From an uncultured Pelagibacteraceae bacterium (lineage in GTDB: Bacteria > Pseudomonadota > Alphaproteobacteria > Pelagibacterales > Pelagibacteraceae), in assembly GCA_902561765.1 (NCBI GenBank), contig CACEQR010000002.1, positions 1 through 64,000 of the forward strand: a stretch of 64,000 nucleotides of DNA, read 5' to 3'. Below are positions 8,683 to 18,543 of this stretch, piece by piece. The translations under genes and the position numbers were made by a program. The notes under the pieces were generated by a model, which did no database searches, was not told the origin of the DNA, and saw only the letters and a list, made by a program, of their open reading frames with translations. The stretch's first letter is position 1. Each line of letters starts with the position of its first letter.

Positions 8683-9732
8683 TTAATTTTGCAATTCTTT
8701 AAATACTTTAAATGCTTGATTAATTTCTTTAACATCATGTACTCTTAAAATTTGAACACCTTGCAAATATGATTGGATACAAGATGATATTGTGCCTCCA
8801 AGTCTTTCTTTGGTGTCATTTTTTTTTGAAATATCCTTAATAAATCTTTTTCTAGATAAGCCCAACATTATAGGAAGACCTAAAGAATGGAAAATAGAAA
8901 TATTCTTTATAAGAGTAATATTATGTTTCAAATTTTTTCCAAATCCAATTCCTGGATCTAATATAATATTGTTATGTTTGATGCCTTGTTTTCTTATATA
9001 TTTTAATTTTGATTCAAAAAAATCATATATATCTAGAAGAACATTTTTATATTTTGGTCTAGTTTGCATATTTTTTGGTGTTCCTCTCATGTGATGAATA
9101 ATAAATGGTTTTCTTGTTTTTTTTAAAAAATCTATAGTTTTATCATCATAATTTAGTCCTGATACATCATTAATAAGGTCAACTTTTAATTTAGAGGCCT
9201 TCTGCATCACAAAACTTTTTCTTGTATCCAATGAAATAAAACATTTTTTATTTTTTAAACTGTTTAAAACTAATTTTAATCTATTCCACTCTTCAGTAGA
9301 GCTAATGTCATTAGCTCCAGGTCTTGTAGACTCTCCTCCAATATCGAGTATTTTTGCTCCGTTCGATAATAAGTTATTCACATGTCTCATGGCTAAATTT
9401 TTTTTATTATATTTACCACCATCCGAGAAACTATCTGGAGTTAAATTAACTATACCCATTAAAATTGGGATATTAGATAAATTTAATTGTTTAAAAAATT
9501 TTTTTTTTTTTATGTTTTTTAAATCTTTATTAATTTTGATTTTTAGATTTTTTGGAAGTTTATTAATATCTTTAATGTTAATTATTTTACTTCTTTTCCT
9601 ATTTATAATTTCAACTTTATCAAAAGAAATTAAATGCTGACCATTTAGAGGAATAGATTCTTTTTTTCTTATATTTTTCTGTGATGTGGTGCCAAAATAA
9701 AAATTACACGCTTTAGTGTAATATTTATTCAT
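8683..9732 (-). CDS. folP: Dihydropteroate synthase with an N-terminal extension
   Basis: A 349-residue protein whose DHPS domain begins near residue 88. It has MGIVNLTPDSFSDGG at 92-106 and DIGGESTRPGA at 130-140, and later conserved TIM-barrel motifs such as LDPGIGFGKN and GLSRKRF. It joins para-aminobenzoate to the dihydropterin pyrophosphate in folate synthesis. The first 85 or so residues are lysine-rich and absent from the roughly 280-residue E. coli enzyme; what they do is not clear. The gene lies between ftsH and glmM, 6 bp from ftsH. Confidence 0.92.
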   Translation of the reverse strand: MNKYYTKACNFYFGTTSQKNIRKKESIPLNGQHLISFDKVEIINRKRSKIINIKDINKLPKNLKIKINKDLKNIKKKKFFKQLNLSNIPILMGIVNLTPDSFSDGGKYNKKNLAMRHVNNLLSNGAKILDIGGESTRPGANDISSTEEWNRLKLVLNSLKNKKCFISLDTRKSFVMQKASKLKVDLINDVSGLNYDDKTIDFLKKTRKPFIIHHMRGTPKNMQTRPKYKNVLLDIYDFFESKLKYIRKQGIKHNNIILDPGIGFGKNLKHNITLIKNISIFHSLGLPIMLGLSRKRFIKDISKKNDTKERLGGTISSCIQSYLQGVQILRVHDVKEINQAFKVFKELQN

Positions 9733-9738
9733 TAGTGC

Positions 9739-11631
9739 CTAGTGCACTATCTTTGGTTTTAAGCCCATTGAGCCAAGCGCTGAGCTTTGATCATCATCTT
9801 CAACTTTGAGATCTTCTTTATTCTTTGGATATATATTTTTATTTACTAAATCCTCTATCTCTGCACCTGTCAAAGTTTCATAAGTGAGCAAAGCTTTTGC
9901 TAATTTATGTAAATCGTCAATTTTTTCAGTTAATACTTTTCTTGCTCTTTCGTATCCCATATCAACAAATTTTCTTATTTCGTTGTCCACTTTTCTTGCA
10001 GTTTCCTCTGACATATTTTGTTGTCTGGCTACTGATCTTCCCAAAAATACCTCTTCTTCATTTTCTCCATAAGCAACTGGGCCCATTTCTTTACTTAAAC
10101 CAGCTCTCATTACCATTGCCCTTGCTCTTTTCGTTGCTTGCTCTATATCGCTTGCTGCTCCTGTTGTTACTTTATCATCTCCAAAAATAAGTTCTTCTGC
10201 TACTCTTCCTCCCATTGCTATAGCCATTTGAGCATGTAGTTGCTCTCTAGTTTGTGAAACTTCATCTCTTTCCGGCAGTTGCATAACCATTCCTAAAGCT
10301 CTTCCTCTAGGAATAATAGTTGCTTTATGAATAGGATAAGCAGCTTTTTCATTAATTGTCACAATTGCATGACCTGCTTCATGGTATGCAGTTAACTTTT
10401 TTTCTTCTTCTGACATTACCATTGATCTCCTTTCGGATCCCATCATCACTTTATCTTTTGCTTCTTCAAATTCTTGATATGTTACAATTCTTTTATTCTT
10501 TCTTGCGGCTAATAATGCTGCCTCATTTACAAGGTTAGCTAAATCTGCTCCTGAAAAACCTGGAGTTCCCCTAGCTACTGTACGTAAATTTACATCAGGT
10601 GCCATTGATATTTTCTTTGCGTGTACTTTTAAAATCTTTTCTCTACCAATTAAATCTGGATTCGAGACTACTACTTGTCTGTCAAATCTTCCTGGTCTTA
10701 AAAGGGCTGGGTCTAACACATCTGGTCTATTAGTTGCTGCAATAATAATGACACCTTCATTAGTGTCAAAACCATCCATTTCTACTAATAACTGATTAAG
10801 AGTTTGTTCTCTTTCATCATTTCCTCCACCAAGACCTGCTCCTCTACTTCTTCCAACAGCATCAATCTCGTCAATAAATATTATACAAGGTGAGTGTTTT
10901 TTTCCTTGTTCAAACATATCACGAACTCTTGAAGCTCCAACACCAACAAACATCTCAACAAAGTCAGAACCTGAAATTGTAAAAAATGGAACCCCGGCTT
11001 CACCAGCAATTGCTCTTGCTAACAAAGTTTTACCTGTTCCTGGAGGTCCAACTAGCAGACATCCACGTGGTATTTTACCACCTAATCTACTAAATTTTTT
11101 AGGATCTTTTAAAAACTCTACAACCTCTTCAACTTCTTCCTTTGCCTCCTCTACGCCTGCTACATCATTAAATGTAACTTTGCCTTTTAATTCATTCATC
11201 ATTTTAGCTTTTGATTTACCAAAACCCATGGCTCCACCTTTTCCTCCTTGCATCTGTCTCATAAAGAAAATCCATACTGCAATTAAAAGTAACATTGGAA
11301 ACCATGATAAAAGAATACCAAATAATGAAGGCATTTTTTCCTCTATTGGGCTTGCTGAAATGCTTACGCCTTTGTCACTTAATTTTTGAATTAAATTTGG
11401 ATCATCGGGTGCGAATGTACTAAACATTTCTCCATTAGACATAACACCTTTTATATTTTTTCCCTGTATCTCGACTTGGACAACTCTGCCATTATCAACT
11501 TGGGTTAGAAATTCTGAAAATATTATATTATTTTTTTGACTTACTGATCCTTGAGGATTCTTAAACATATTATAAAGACCAATAGTTAGAATTACTATTA
11601 CAGCCCACATTGCTAAATTTTTGAAATTCAT
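9739..11631 (-). CDS. ftsH: ATP-dependent zinc metalloprotease FtsH
   Basis: A 630-residue inner-membrane AAA protease. It has a transmembrane segment at about residues 7-22, a periplasmic loop, a second segment at about 104-124, Walker A GPPGTGKT at 195-202, Walker B IIFIDE at 250-255, the second region of homology near 303-320, and zinc site HEAGH at 417-421. It degrades misassembled membrane proteins and regulators such as RpoH and LpxC in other bacteria. A perfect 4 x 10 bp tandem repeat lies 35-74 bp upstream of its start. Confidence 0.97.
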   Translation of the reverse strand: MNFKNLAMWAVIVILTIGLYNMFKNPQGSVSQKNNIIFSEFLTQVDNGRVVQVEIQGKNIKGVMSNGEMFSTFAPDDPNLIQKLSDKGVSISASPIEEKMPSLFGILLSWFPMLLLIAVWIFFMRQMQGGKGGAMGFGKSKAKMMNELKGKVTFNDVAGVEEAKEEVEEVVEFLKDPKKFSRLGGKIPRGCLLVGPPGTGKTLLARAIAGEAGVPFFTISGSDFVEMFVGVGASRVRDMFEQGKKHSPCIIFIDEIDAVGRSRGAGLGGGNDEREQTLNQLLVEMDGFDTNEGVIIIAATNRPDVLDPALLRPGRFDRQVVVSNPDLIGREKILKVHAKKISMAPDVNLRTVARGTPGFSGADLANLVNEAALLAARKNKRIVTYQEFEEAKDKVMMGSERRSMVMSEEEKKLTAYHEAGHAIVTINEKAAYPIHKATIIPRGRALGMVMQLPERDEVSQTREQLHAQMAIAMGGRVAEELIFGDDKVTTGAASDIEQATKRARAMVMRAGLSKEMGPVAYGENEEEVFLGRSVARQQNMSEETARKVDNEIRKFVDMGYERARKVLTEKIDDLHKLAKALLTYETLTGAEIEDLVNKNIYPKNKEDLKVEDDDQSSALGSMGLKPKIVH

Positions 11632-11665
11632 GGGTATAAATTAAGAATTATTATGAATTTAACAA

Positions 11666-11705
11666 GTGCCAATTTGTGCCAATTTGTGCCAATTTGTGCC
11701 AATTT
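11666..11705. repeat. Perfect tandem repeat, 4 x 10 bp (GTGCCAATTT)
   Basis: Four identical, head-to-tail copies of GTGCCAATTT fill 11666-11705, between the end of tilS (11717) and the start of ftsH (11631). On the coding strand of ftsH the unit reads AAATTGGCAC. The 10-bp period places each copy on the same helical face. It lies in the likely ftsH promoter or leader region. It could be a multi-site operator, a set of -35-like TTGGCA elements, or a slippage-generated minisatellite. Confidence 0.95.
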
Positions 11706-11716
11706 AAAATATTTTG

Positions 11717-12766
11717 TTAATTTTCTGCTGAAATAATGAACGAATTTTGGATTTTTTGGATTACACATCCTGAAAGAGTTCTTTTTTTATAATTTTTGCC
11801 AAATTTCAAATATTTTAGTAAATTTTCTACTTTTACTCCTCTAGCATAAGATTTTCTTTTCCCAACTTTTTGGATTACTTCAGAAAATGATCTAAAGACT
11901 ATTTCATCAGGTTGGTTTAGAAAATTTTCATTAAAAATGATTGATTTATTTAAAGATAAATAATTTGAATTTTCTTTAATATTTTTTTTGACAAAATGGT
12001 CAATTGCAAAATTACTTTTGTATAAATTATTTAATGATATTTTAAATTTATCAAACGTTAATCCCTCTTTTTCTAATTTTGAAATTAGTTTTCTTACTCT
12101 TACCCTCAAAAATTTATCATCTTGGTTAGAGGAGTCATTTATATTAAAATTGAAGGTATTTTTTGAAATATAGATTAAATCTTCTTTAGATACATTAATT
12201 AAAGGTCTTAAAATGAAAATCTTATCATCAAACTTTATTTTTGATTTAATATTTCCAAATGAGCTTAAACCTTTTAGACCTGAACCTCTTAACAATCTAA
12301 TAAAAAAGTTTTCTAATAAATCGTCACTGTGATGAGCAGTTAAAACTAAGTCGATTTTTTTATTTAAACATGCTTTTATAATTAGTTCGTACCTATTTTC
12401 TCTAGCATAAGATTGTAAGTTTGATAATTTTTTAACTTTTTTAAATGTAATTACTTCACTATTAATTTTAAAAAATTTTAATTTTTTTTTAACTAAACTA
12501 GCTTCCTTAGTAGAATTTTTCCTTAACTTATGGTCTACAATAAAAAAATAAATTTTTTTATCTTTCTCATAAGAATAATACTTCGCTAAAAATGATAAAG
12601 CTAAACTATCTGCTCCACCTGACACGGCTACACAAAAATTTTTTGAAGCATATTTTGATAAAGTTTTTTTAAATTTAGAGTAAATATTTTTTATTCTTGG
12701 ATCTTCTAATTTTTTGTAATAAAAATTATGAATTTTCTTTTTTACACTCAAATTCTTTTTCTTCAT
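11717..12766 (-). CDS. tilS: tRNA(Ile)-lysidine synthase
   Basis: This N-type ATP pyrophosphatase modifies C34 of the CAU-anticodon isoleucine tRNA to lysidine. The PP-loop VAVSGGADSLALS is clear, followed by LTAHHSDD and LIRPL-type family motifs. The open frame extends up to 12802, but that start lies deep in cpoB. The ATG at 12764-12766 (MKKKNLSVKKK) leaves a 41-bp overlap with cpoB and is preferred. The arrangement tilS-ftsH is widely conserved. With this start the protein is about 349 residues. Confidence 0.88.
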   Translation of the reverse strand: MKKKNLSVKKKIHNFYYKKLEDPRIKNIYSKFKKTLSKYASKNFCVAVSGGADSLALSFLAKYYSYEKDKKIYFFIVDHKLRKNSTKEASLVKKKLKFFKINSEVITFKKVKKLSNLQSYARENRYELIIKACLNKKIDLVLTAHHSDDLLENFFIRLLRGSGLKGLSSFGNIKSKIKFDDKIFILRPLINVSKEDLIYISKNTFNFNINDSSNQDDKFLRVRVRKLISKLEKEGLTFDKFKISLNNLYKSNFAIDHFVKKNIKENSNYLSLNKSIIFNENFLNQPDEIVFRSFSEVIQKVGKRKSYARGVKVENLLKYLKFGKNYKKRTLSGCVIQKIQNSFIISAEN

Positions 12767-13745
12767 AATACTTTGCCTTTTGAAGTACAGATTGAGTTGC
12801 ATTAGGGTACTGTTTTTTTACTCCTGCAATCATCAAGCATCCTTGATCTTTTTCTCCCATCTGAACCAACGACACTCCTAGTTTTAATAAATTTTCAGGA
12901 GCTATTTTGCTTTTTGGATACTTTTGATAACCTTCCAAATATGCAGTTGCTGCGTCAGTATACATTTGTCTAATTCTATATGTTTCTGCATACCAATACT
13001 GTGCATTACCTGATAATTCATTATCAGGATTAGTTAAAACAAATTCTCTAAATGCTTTTTCAGCACTATCATAGTCACCAACTTTTAAAAAATTTCTTGC
13101 AAATTGATATTGTTCTTTAGGGTTTGTATCAGGCAATATTTTTTCTTCTTCATTAAAAACTTCAGAAATAATTGACTCTGTTTGCTCTACTGTTTCAATT
13201 ACTTGTTTTTCATCACTCGTAGTCATATCTTTATAGGATAATTCCCCAAGTGATTGGGGTTCTGATGAACCGGGTAAGATTTTTTTTGGAGTTATATCTT
13301 CATTAATCAATTTTTGCTCCGTTTTGGGTAATGACGTAAGAGCATTTTTATTTGTATTGTTATTTGAAATGTTTTCAATTTGTTCAAATCTAATTTGATT
13401 ATCTTGCTGAACTTTAGATAATTTTGTAGATAGTTTATCTAATTTAAAATTTATCTCCTCAAATTTATTCGTCAATTCCTGAAATTGCACTTCTATCTCA
13501 CTTAATTTCAAAAGGTGTTTTGTTAAAGCCTGCTCTGCTTCCTTAGTTGATGCTTTCTGTGTTGTATTTTTATCTGAACTTTCAGAGAAAGATTGTGAAT
13601 AAACTGCTCTCTCTAAAGTTCGAAGATCTTTTTGAATAATTTCTAAAATTTCACGCACATTTTGGTCCTGAGAGTATGAAATATTTTGAGAAAATATTAT
13701 AAATGAAATAAAGTTAAATAAAATTAACTTAATTAAAGATTTCAT
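12726..13745 (-). CDS. cpoB: Cell division coordinator CpoB (YbgF), Tol-Pal associated
   Basis: A 339-residue periplasmic protein. It has a signal peptide (residues 1-25, ending near NISYS), a predicted coiled coil around residues 60-115, a low-complexity linker, and a C-terminal TPR-like domain from about 210 with repeated YQFARNFLKVGDYDSAEKAF-type helices. CpoB/YbgF works with TolA and coordinates outer-membrane constriction with septal peptidoglycan synthesis. It follows pal after a hairpin terminator, so it may be expressed less than pal or from its own promoter. The end overlaps tilS. Confidence 0.88.
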   Translation of the reverse strand: MKSLIKLILFNFISFIIFSQNISYSQDQNVREILEIIQKDLRTLERAVYSQSFSESSDKNTTQKASTKEAEQALTKHLLKLSEIEVQFQELTNKFEEINFKLDKLSTKLSKVQQDNQIRFEQIENISNNNTNKNALTSLPKTEQKLINEDITPKKILPGSSEPQSLGELSYKDMTTSDEKQVIETVEQTESIISEVFNEEEKILPDTNPKEQYQFARNFLKVGDYDSAEKAFREFVLTNPDNELSGNAQYWYAETYRIRQMYTDAATAYLEGYQKYPKSKIAPENLLKLGVSLVQMGEKDQGCLMIAGVKKQYPNATQSVLQKAKYYEEKEFECKKENS

Positions 13746-13775
13746 AAAAACATTTGTAATTATAATAATGGCAAA

Positions 13776-13806
13776 AAGAAGACCCTAACTTTTAGAAGTT
13801 AGGGTC
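13776..13806 (-). terminator. Rho-independent terminator-like hairpin after pal
   Basis: An uninterrupted 11-bp stem (GACCCTAACTT paired with AAGTTAGGGTC, 13781-13806, with a 4-nt loop) lies just downstream of the pal stop. On the minus strand it is followed by TTCTTTTTG. This is the strongest hairpin I noticed in the window. It sits between pal and cpoB, inside the tol-pal gene group, and would stop or attenuate readthrough from pal. Confidence 0.8.
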
Positions 13807-13820
13807 CTAAGATTTTTTTA

Positions 13821-14372
13821 TTAATTTGCTTTTACTGTTACTGATCTTCTATTTTTTGACCATGAAAGTGGGTTAGAGCCTGAGTCTACAGGTCTTTCTT
13901 TTCCATAACTCAAAACTTTAATTCGATCAGAAGATACCCCATAGGTCATTAAGTAGTCTTTTGCGGCATTAGCTCTTCTCTCACCTAAAGCTAAGTTATA
14001 TTCTCTTGTACCTCTTTCATCAGCGTGACCTTCAACAACAACTGTAACATCAGAATTTTGTCTTAACCATGCAGCTTGTTTTCTCAATGTTTCTCTTGAA
14101 GCTGTTGTTAATATCGTTTCATTTGTTGCAAAAAATACTCTGTCAGGAACTCCACTAGCAAGTTCTCCAACAGTATCAGAGCCAATATATACATCACCCT
14201 GCATTAACGCACCTAATTTTTCAATTGGATCTGCTTTTTCGACAGTTTCAGCCGCCTTAGTAGTAGATGTATCTGTCGTTGTTTTAACAGATTTCTTAGT
14301 TGCACATGCAGTTATAATTAGACCAAACATAACAACAAGAAATGCATTTTTTAAAATTTTGTTTAGATTCAT
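13821..14372 (-). CDS. pal: Peptidoglycan-associated lipoprotein Pal
   Basis: A 183-residue lipoprotein. The signal peptide ends in the lipobox LIITAC, with Cys23 as the lipidated residue. An OmpA-like domain at about 75-180 carries GHADERGTREYNLALGERRA at 115-134, which binds meso-diaminopimelate of peptidoglycan. Pal tethers the outer membrane to the wall and is moved to the septum by TolQRAB. The ribosome site AAGGAG precedes the ATG at good spacing. The terminator-like hairpin follows it. Confidence 0.96.
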   Translation of the reverse strand: MNLNKILKNAFLVVMFGLIITACATKKSVKTTTDTSTTKAAETVEKADPIEKLGALMQGDVYIGSDTVGELASGVPDRVFFATNETILTTASRETLRKQAAWLRQNSDVTVVVEGHADERGTREYNLALGERRANAAKDYLMTYGVSSDRIKVLSYGKERPVDSGSNPLSWSKNRRSVTVKAN

Positions 14373-14410
14373 TTTCGCTCCTTAAATAGAATATTATGAA
14401 CTTAAACAAC

Positions 14411-14439
14411 TAATTAGATGTTTTGACCAGAAAAATCAA
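14411..14439 (-). promoter_or_regulatory. Possible sigma-70 promoter for pal
   Basis: On the minus strand TTGATT (14434-14439) and TAATTA (14411-14416) are separated by 17 bp in the 95-bp gap between tolB and pal. A good AAGGAG ribosome site follows. In such AT-rich DNA chance matches are common, so this is only a candidate. Confidence 0.3.
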
Positions 14440-14467
14440 CTTAATTTAATAAATTATCTTATTTTCT

Positions 14468-15829
14468 TTAATTTCCCAGTAAAGAAGACCAGGATGGGTC
14501 TGAAGCGTCTGTCTCTGTTTTTACCAACCTCTCGTTGTATCCAGTTAAATCAATGGACCATAATTTTGCTGAAAATCCTTGACCCTTATCATCAGTTTTT
14601 GTTTCTCTATAAAATATGATAATTCTTCCATTTGGAGACCATGATGGCGCTTCTTGATAGAAGTTCTCAGTAAGCAGTCTTTCTCCAGTTCCATCCGTTC
14701 TCATAACACCAATGAAAAATTTTCCTTTATGAAGCTTTGTAAAAGCTATTAGATCTCCTCTAGGTGACCATACTGGAGTTCCATAAATACCTTTTCCAAA
14801 AGATATTCTTTTTACTTTTGATCCGTCACTTCTCATAACATAAATCTGTTGATAGCCACTTCTATCGGAATTAAAAGTGATAAATTTACCATCAGGTGAA
14901 TATGAAGGAGATGTATCTATTGATGGATGATCAGTTAGTTTTTCTTGGATGTTGGTTTCCAAATCTCTGACCCAAATTTCAGAATTACCATCTTTTGCTA
15001 AACTCATTATTATTTTTTTTCCATCGGGAGAAAATCTTGGCGCAAATGTCATCCCGGGAAAGTCTCCAACAACTTCTTGTTTGCCTGTTTCAATATTTAA
15101 CAGATAAACCCTTGGCATATTTCTAAAGTAAGACAAATAAGTTACCATTTGGTTTGTAGGATTGAATCTTGGTGTTAAAACTAATTCATTTCCTAAAGTT
15201 AAATATTTGGTATTGAAGCCATCTTGATCCATTATAGCTAATTTTTTAACTCTTTGCGTTTTAGGTCCTTCTTCTGAAACATAAATTATCCTAGTATCAA
15301 AGTAACCACTTTCTCCAGTCAAACGCTCATAAACTTTATCTGAGATTTTATGTCCTACTCTTCTCCAGTTAGTTGGCACTGTTGTTAATGAAAATCCATC
15401 AACCATCTTTGCTCCTAAAACATCCCACAGTTTAAATTCTATTTTAATATAATCTTTATTATTAATTATTTTAGAACTAACTTTGCCAGTAATCAAAACT
15501 TGAGATTTGATTAAAGTCCAATCTTCAAACCTCGGTTTCAAGTGTGCAATATCAGGTTTTTGTAAAAATGACTCTCTATCTAAAGTATCAAATAATCCAG
15601 TTTTGTTAAGGTTATTCTCTATAACTTTAGAAATTTCTAGACCTAAATTTTCAATGTTTAAATTTTTTTTAATTTTTTCTATAGAATTTTTATCTGTAAA
15701 AAAGGGTGAAACAGATATTGGTAATGGATCAAGATTTCCTCTAGTTATATCAATTTCTACAAGAGAATATGAAACTCCAGGTTTTAATAGAAAAATAAAA
15801 ATAAAAATAAAATAAAGTTTATTTCTCAT
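14468..15829 (-). CDS. tolB: Tol-Pal system beta-propeller protein TolB
   Basis: A 453-residue periplasmic protein with a signal peptide (about residues 1-22). The N-terminal alpha/beta domain is followed by a six-bladed propeller marked by repeats such as [24 protein letters not shown] and WSPNGRII. TolB binds Pal and links it to TolA during envelope constriction. The start overlaps the tolA stop by 4 bases (ATGA), which indicates translational coupling. Confidence 0.95.
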   Translation of the reverse strand: MRNKLYFIFIFIFLLKPGVSYSLVEIDITRGNLDPLPISVSPFFTDKNSIEKIKKNLNIENLGLEISKVIENNLNKTGLFDTLDRESFLQKPDIAHLKPRFEDWTLIKSQVLITGKVSSKIINNKDYIKIEFKLWDVLGAKMVDGFSLTTVPTNWRRVGHKISDKVYERLTGESGYFDTRIIYVSEEGPKTQRVKKLAIMDQDGFNTKYLTLGNELVLTPRFNPTNQMVTYLSYFRNMPRVYLLNIETGKQEVVGDFPGMTFAPRFSPDGKKIIMSLAKDGNSEIWVRDLETNIQEKLTDHPSIDTSPSYSPDGKFITFNSDRSGYQQIYVMRSDGSKVKRISFGKGIYGTPVWSPRGDLIAFTKLHKGKFFIGVMRTDGTGERLLTENFYQEAPSWSPNGRIIIFYRETKTDDKGQGFSAKLWSIDLTGYNERLVKTETDASDPSWSSLLGN

Positions 15830-16893
15830 CCACCCATCATTTCTACTGGATTAAATCTTAATATCATTGTTTTCCACTTTTCGTAACTTGCTGTAGGTAA
15901 ATTTTTAATAGGATTACAGAGACGAATTGCTCTGATTACGCTTTGAGCTATTTGATAAAAAGCTCCTTCACCTGGTGTATTCATTCTTACATGATCTAAC
16001 ATTTCAAAGTTTTTTACAATTCCATTTTTTTCTAAATTTAATTTTACAGTAACCAAAAGATCTTCACTATAAGGGAGACCAGTAGGCACAGACCAGCAAG
16101 TATAAATTTGATGTCTTACAGCATATTCTGTAGTTACGCTTAATTTGGAAAGTTTCATAGATTTATCTTCAGATTGTGTTACTCCATCAGCTTTTTTTTT
16201 AACCTCACCTATATCCTCATATTGCTTAGCTATTAAACCTTTGATTTTATTTACATCAATATCTTGTTTTTCATACTCAGAAACTTGCTTTGCCTTTTCA
16301 TCTTTTAGAGGTTTTTTAATTTTCGCAAATTCCTTTAACACTTCATCATTTTCTGCTTTTTTTTCAATTTTTTTTCTTTTTTCTTTTTCAACGACCGTTT
16401 TTTTAATCTCTTTAGAGGGTTGTTGCTCTGTCTCTTGCTTGGCCTCTACTTTTTCTTGTTTTTTATCAGGTAGCGGAACAGCCTCTGACTTATCTAACTT
16501 AACTTTTTCTTGTTTTTTTTCAGGAACAGGTATTTTTTTTGATTTTGATAAATCTATCTCATCTTTTTGATTATCTAATTTAACTTGTTTTTTTATATCT
16601 TTTTTTACCTCTTTTGGAGGAGCTTGTTCTGATAGAAGTTTTTTATTATCATTTTTTGCCTTTTCAATAATTTTTGCTGCCTTTGGAGCATATGGAATAT
16701 TTGTCTTTTCGGATATCTGAATCAATTCTACCGACACGATTGGTAATAATTCTAAGGGTTTTTTAACAACAAAAGGAAGTGCAAATATTGTAGCAAAAAA
16801 TATTGTTCCATGAAAGATGATAGAAAATAACATTCCAAAAGAAAAATAATTAGTCCCAATTGAAAAACCACTAAATGAAATTTTATTAAACAA
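15826..16893 (-). CDS. tolA: TolA-like energy-transducing protein
   Basis: A 355-residue protein with one N-terminal membrane anchor (about residues 18-45). A long Lys/Glu-rich helical region (about 60-240) spans the periplasm, and a compact C-terminal domain (about 255-350) carries a YxVRxQIYxCW-type motif typical of TolA/TonB C-terminal domains. It transmits proton-motive force from TolQR to TolB/Pal. Identity rests on architecture and its place between tolR and tolB. Confidence 0.9.
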   Translation of the reverse strand: MFNKISFSGFSIGTNYFSFGMLFSIIFHGTIFFATIFALPFVVKKPLELLPIVSVELIQISEKTNIPYAPKAAKIIEKAKNDNKKLLSEQAPPKEVKKDIKKQVKLDNQKDEIDLSKSKKIPVPEKKQEKVKLDKSEAVPLPDKKQEKVEAKQETEQQPSKEIKKTVVEKEKRKKIEKKAENDEVLKEFAKIKKPLKDEKAKQVSEYEKQDIDVNKIKGLIAKQYEDIGEVKKKADGVTQSEDKSMKLSKLSVTTEYAVRHQIYTCWSVPTGLPYSEDLLVTVKLNLEKNGIVKNFEMLDHVRMNTPGEGAFYQIAQSVIRAIRLCNPIKNLPTASYEKWKTMILRFNPVEMMGG

Positions 16894-16895
16894 TT

Positions 16896-17312
16896 TTATC
16901 TTTCTTTATATGGTTCAGAGATTAAGGCAACTTTAGTAAAACCTGAACCTGAAAGCTTACCCATTACTTCTAATACTCTTCCATAGTTTATTGTTTTATC
17001 TCCTCTTACATAAATTCTTGTATCTGTTCTATTATTTGAAACTGCAAGAATTTTTTTAATTAAATTATCAAATTCAATTTTTGTTTCTTGAATAAAAACT
17101 TCACCTTTGGAATTTATGGTTAATGTTAGTGGCTCACTTTCCTCTGGCAAAGTATCTGCAGACGTTTCAGGTAGATCAACCTGAACTCCTACAGTTAGCA
17201 ATGGTGCAGTTACCATAAAAATAATTAAAAGAACAAGCATTACATCCACAAATGGAGTTACATTTATTTCACTCATTGGTTCTCTTTCTGAGGACTTGAA
17301 GTTAAATGCCAT
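16896..17312 (-). CDS. tolR: Tol-Pal / biopolymer transport protein TolR (ExbD family)
   Basis: A 138-residue ExbD/TolR protein with a single membrane helix at about 18-38. The helix contains the conserved aspartate that takes part in proton flow (NVTPFVDVMLVLLIIFMV). A periplasmic domain with IYVRGDKTINYGRVLEVM follows. It forms the stator complex with TolQ. It starts 1 bp after tolQ and is 2 bp from tolA. Confidence 0.95.
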   Translation of the reverse strand: MAFNFKSSEREPMSEINVTPFVDVMLVLLIIFMVTAPLLTVGVQVDLPETSADTLPEESEPLTLTINSKGEVFIQETKIEFDNLIKKILAVSNNRTDTRIYVRGDKTINYGRVLEVMGKLSGSGFTKVALISEPYKER

Positions 17313-17313
17313 A

Positions 17314-17988
17314 TTAAATTATTGAGATAAATCTTTTGGAAAAATTTTCTAATTTTTGTGAATATTTTTTGGAATCATTTCCAAATTTATTATATGCAAT
17401 TACTGCAGGTATAGCAGCCAATAAACCTAAGGCTGTTGCAAATAACGCCTCTGCAATTCCAGGTGCAACTATAGCCAAACTAGTGTTTCTTGATATAGCA
17501 ATTGATTGAAAAGAATTCATTATTCCCCATACTGTTCCAAAAAGTCCAATAAATGGGGCAGTCGATCCTACTGTTGCAAGAAAAGTAAATTTATTATTAA
17601 CTATATTCATCTGTTTTTCTATATTTACTTCTAGAATATTTTCAAGTCTTTGACTTATATTAGATTTAGATCTTGATTTCATAACAGCTTGCATAGAGTC
17701 TTTAAACAGTCTGGCCATTGGATTATCTAGTGACGCAGGAAGACTGTTATAAAATGTTTCTGCTGATTTAGATTTCCAAAATCTTTCCTCAAATTCTTCA
17801 GAGTCTTTATTTATTTTTCTAAACATCATGATTTTATCAAAAATTATCGCCCAAGAATAAACTGAGCTAGCGATTAAAATTATAATTACTGATTTAACAA
17901 TAAAATCTGCTCTTAAAAATAAACTTAAAATCGAAAAATCTGTATTACTTGCTATTCCAACTGCTTGGGAAGTTATATCTGGTTCCAT
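17314..17988 (-). CDS. tolQ: Tol-Pal / proton channel protein TolQ (ExbB family)
   Basis: A 224-residue membrane protein with three membrane helices: about residues 30-48, 133-160 and 170-195. The conserved ExbB/TolQ motif ATVGSTAPFIGLFGTVWGIM begins at about 138, and IAEALFATALGLLAAIPAV follows. It forms the proton channel that drives TolA. The usual ybgC thioesterase gene is not found upstream; instead a RuvC homologue is next. Confidence 0.95.
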   Translation of the reverse strand: MEPDITSQAVGIASNTDFSILSLFLRADFIVKSVIIILIASSVYSWAIIFDKIMMFRKINKDSEEFEERFWKSKSAETFYNSLPASLDNPMARLFKDSMQAVMKSRSKSNISQRLENILEVNIEKQMNIVNNKFTFLATVGSTAPFIGLFGTVWGIMNSFQSIAISRNTSLAIVAPGIAEALFATALGLLAAIPAVIAYNKFGNDSKKYSQKLENFSKRFISII

Positions 17989-18045
17989 TTAACTGATTTC
18001 ACACTAAAATGTGTCATGAATTTGACTATAAAACTTAACTTTATT

Positions 18046-18534
18046 TTATTTTTCTTTAGTATTTATATGATAATTAGCAATTAATATCGCATCTGCTTTA
18101 TTCGAGTCTTTTTTACGTGACAACATTGACGAAAACTTAGGGAACATTTCTATTGCTTTGACTCTACTAGAATCTTTTTGAGAATTAATTAAATCATAAT
18201 ATTTTTTCCATTTTGCAGGTCTGACAAAATAAATTGGAAGTTGCATAGCTGCACATACTCCTTTTATAACTCCAAAAGATTGACCAAAATTGAACATACT
18301 AGTCACACCTTGTCCAGGCATTGCTGAGACCTGCTCTACTACTACATTGATATTTTCAGATTTATAGTTCTGCACCCTTAAAGATATTTCATTATATATT
18401 TGACTACCGTTAATTTGCTTTTTATTTTTATTACCAGATGCCATAGTAGGCATATCAATTACATCTTTTATTTCTCCATCTTCAAAAAAACAAATCGCTC
18501 CTGTAATTCCAGGATCTATTCCAATAATTAACAT
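18046..18534 (-). CDS. RuvC-like Holliday junction endonuclease, phage-type branch
   Basis: A 162-residue RNase H-fold nuclease. GIDPGITGA at residues 5-13 gives acidic residue Asp7, VVVEQVSAMP gives Glu67, and KADAILIA gives Asp148, so the catalytic acids of RuvC are present. The middle (MPGQGVTSMFNFGQSFG and VRPAKWKK) looks more like the resolvases of phages and their bacterial relatives than like housekeeping RuvC. It occupies the normal ruvC position after yebC, but no ruvA or ruvB follows. It may be the functional RuvC of this lineage or a replacement of it. Confidence 0.75.
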   Translation of the reverse strand: MLIIGIDPGITGAICFFEDGEIKDVIDMPTMASGNKNKKQINGSQIYNEISLRVQNYKSENINVVVEQVSAMPGQGVTSMFNFGQSFGVIKGVCAAMQLPIYFVRPAKWKKYYDLINSQKDSSRVKAIEMFPKFSSMLSRKKDSNKADAILIANYHINTKEK

Positions 18535-18543
18535 AAAATAAGA

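Noticed and set aside
11666-11705. TTGGCAC repeats as sigma-54 -24 elements
   Set aside because: The GG to GC spacing is 9 bp instead of the required 10, no -12 element follows, and SAR11-type genomes are not known to use RpoN.
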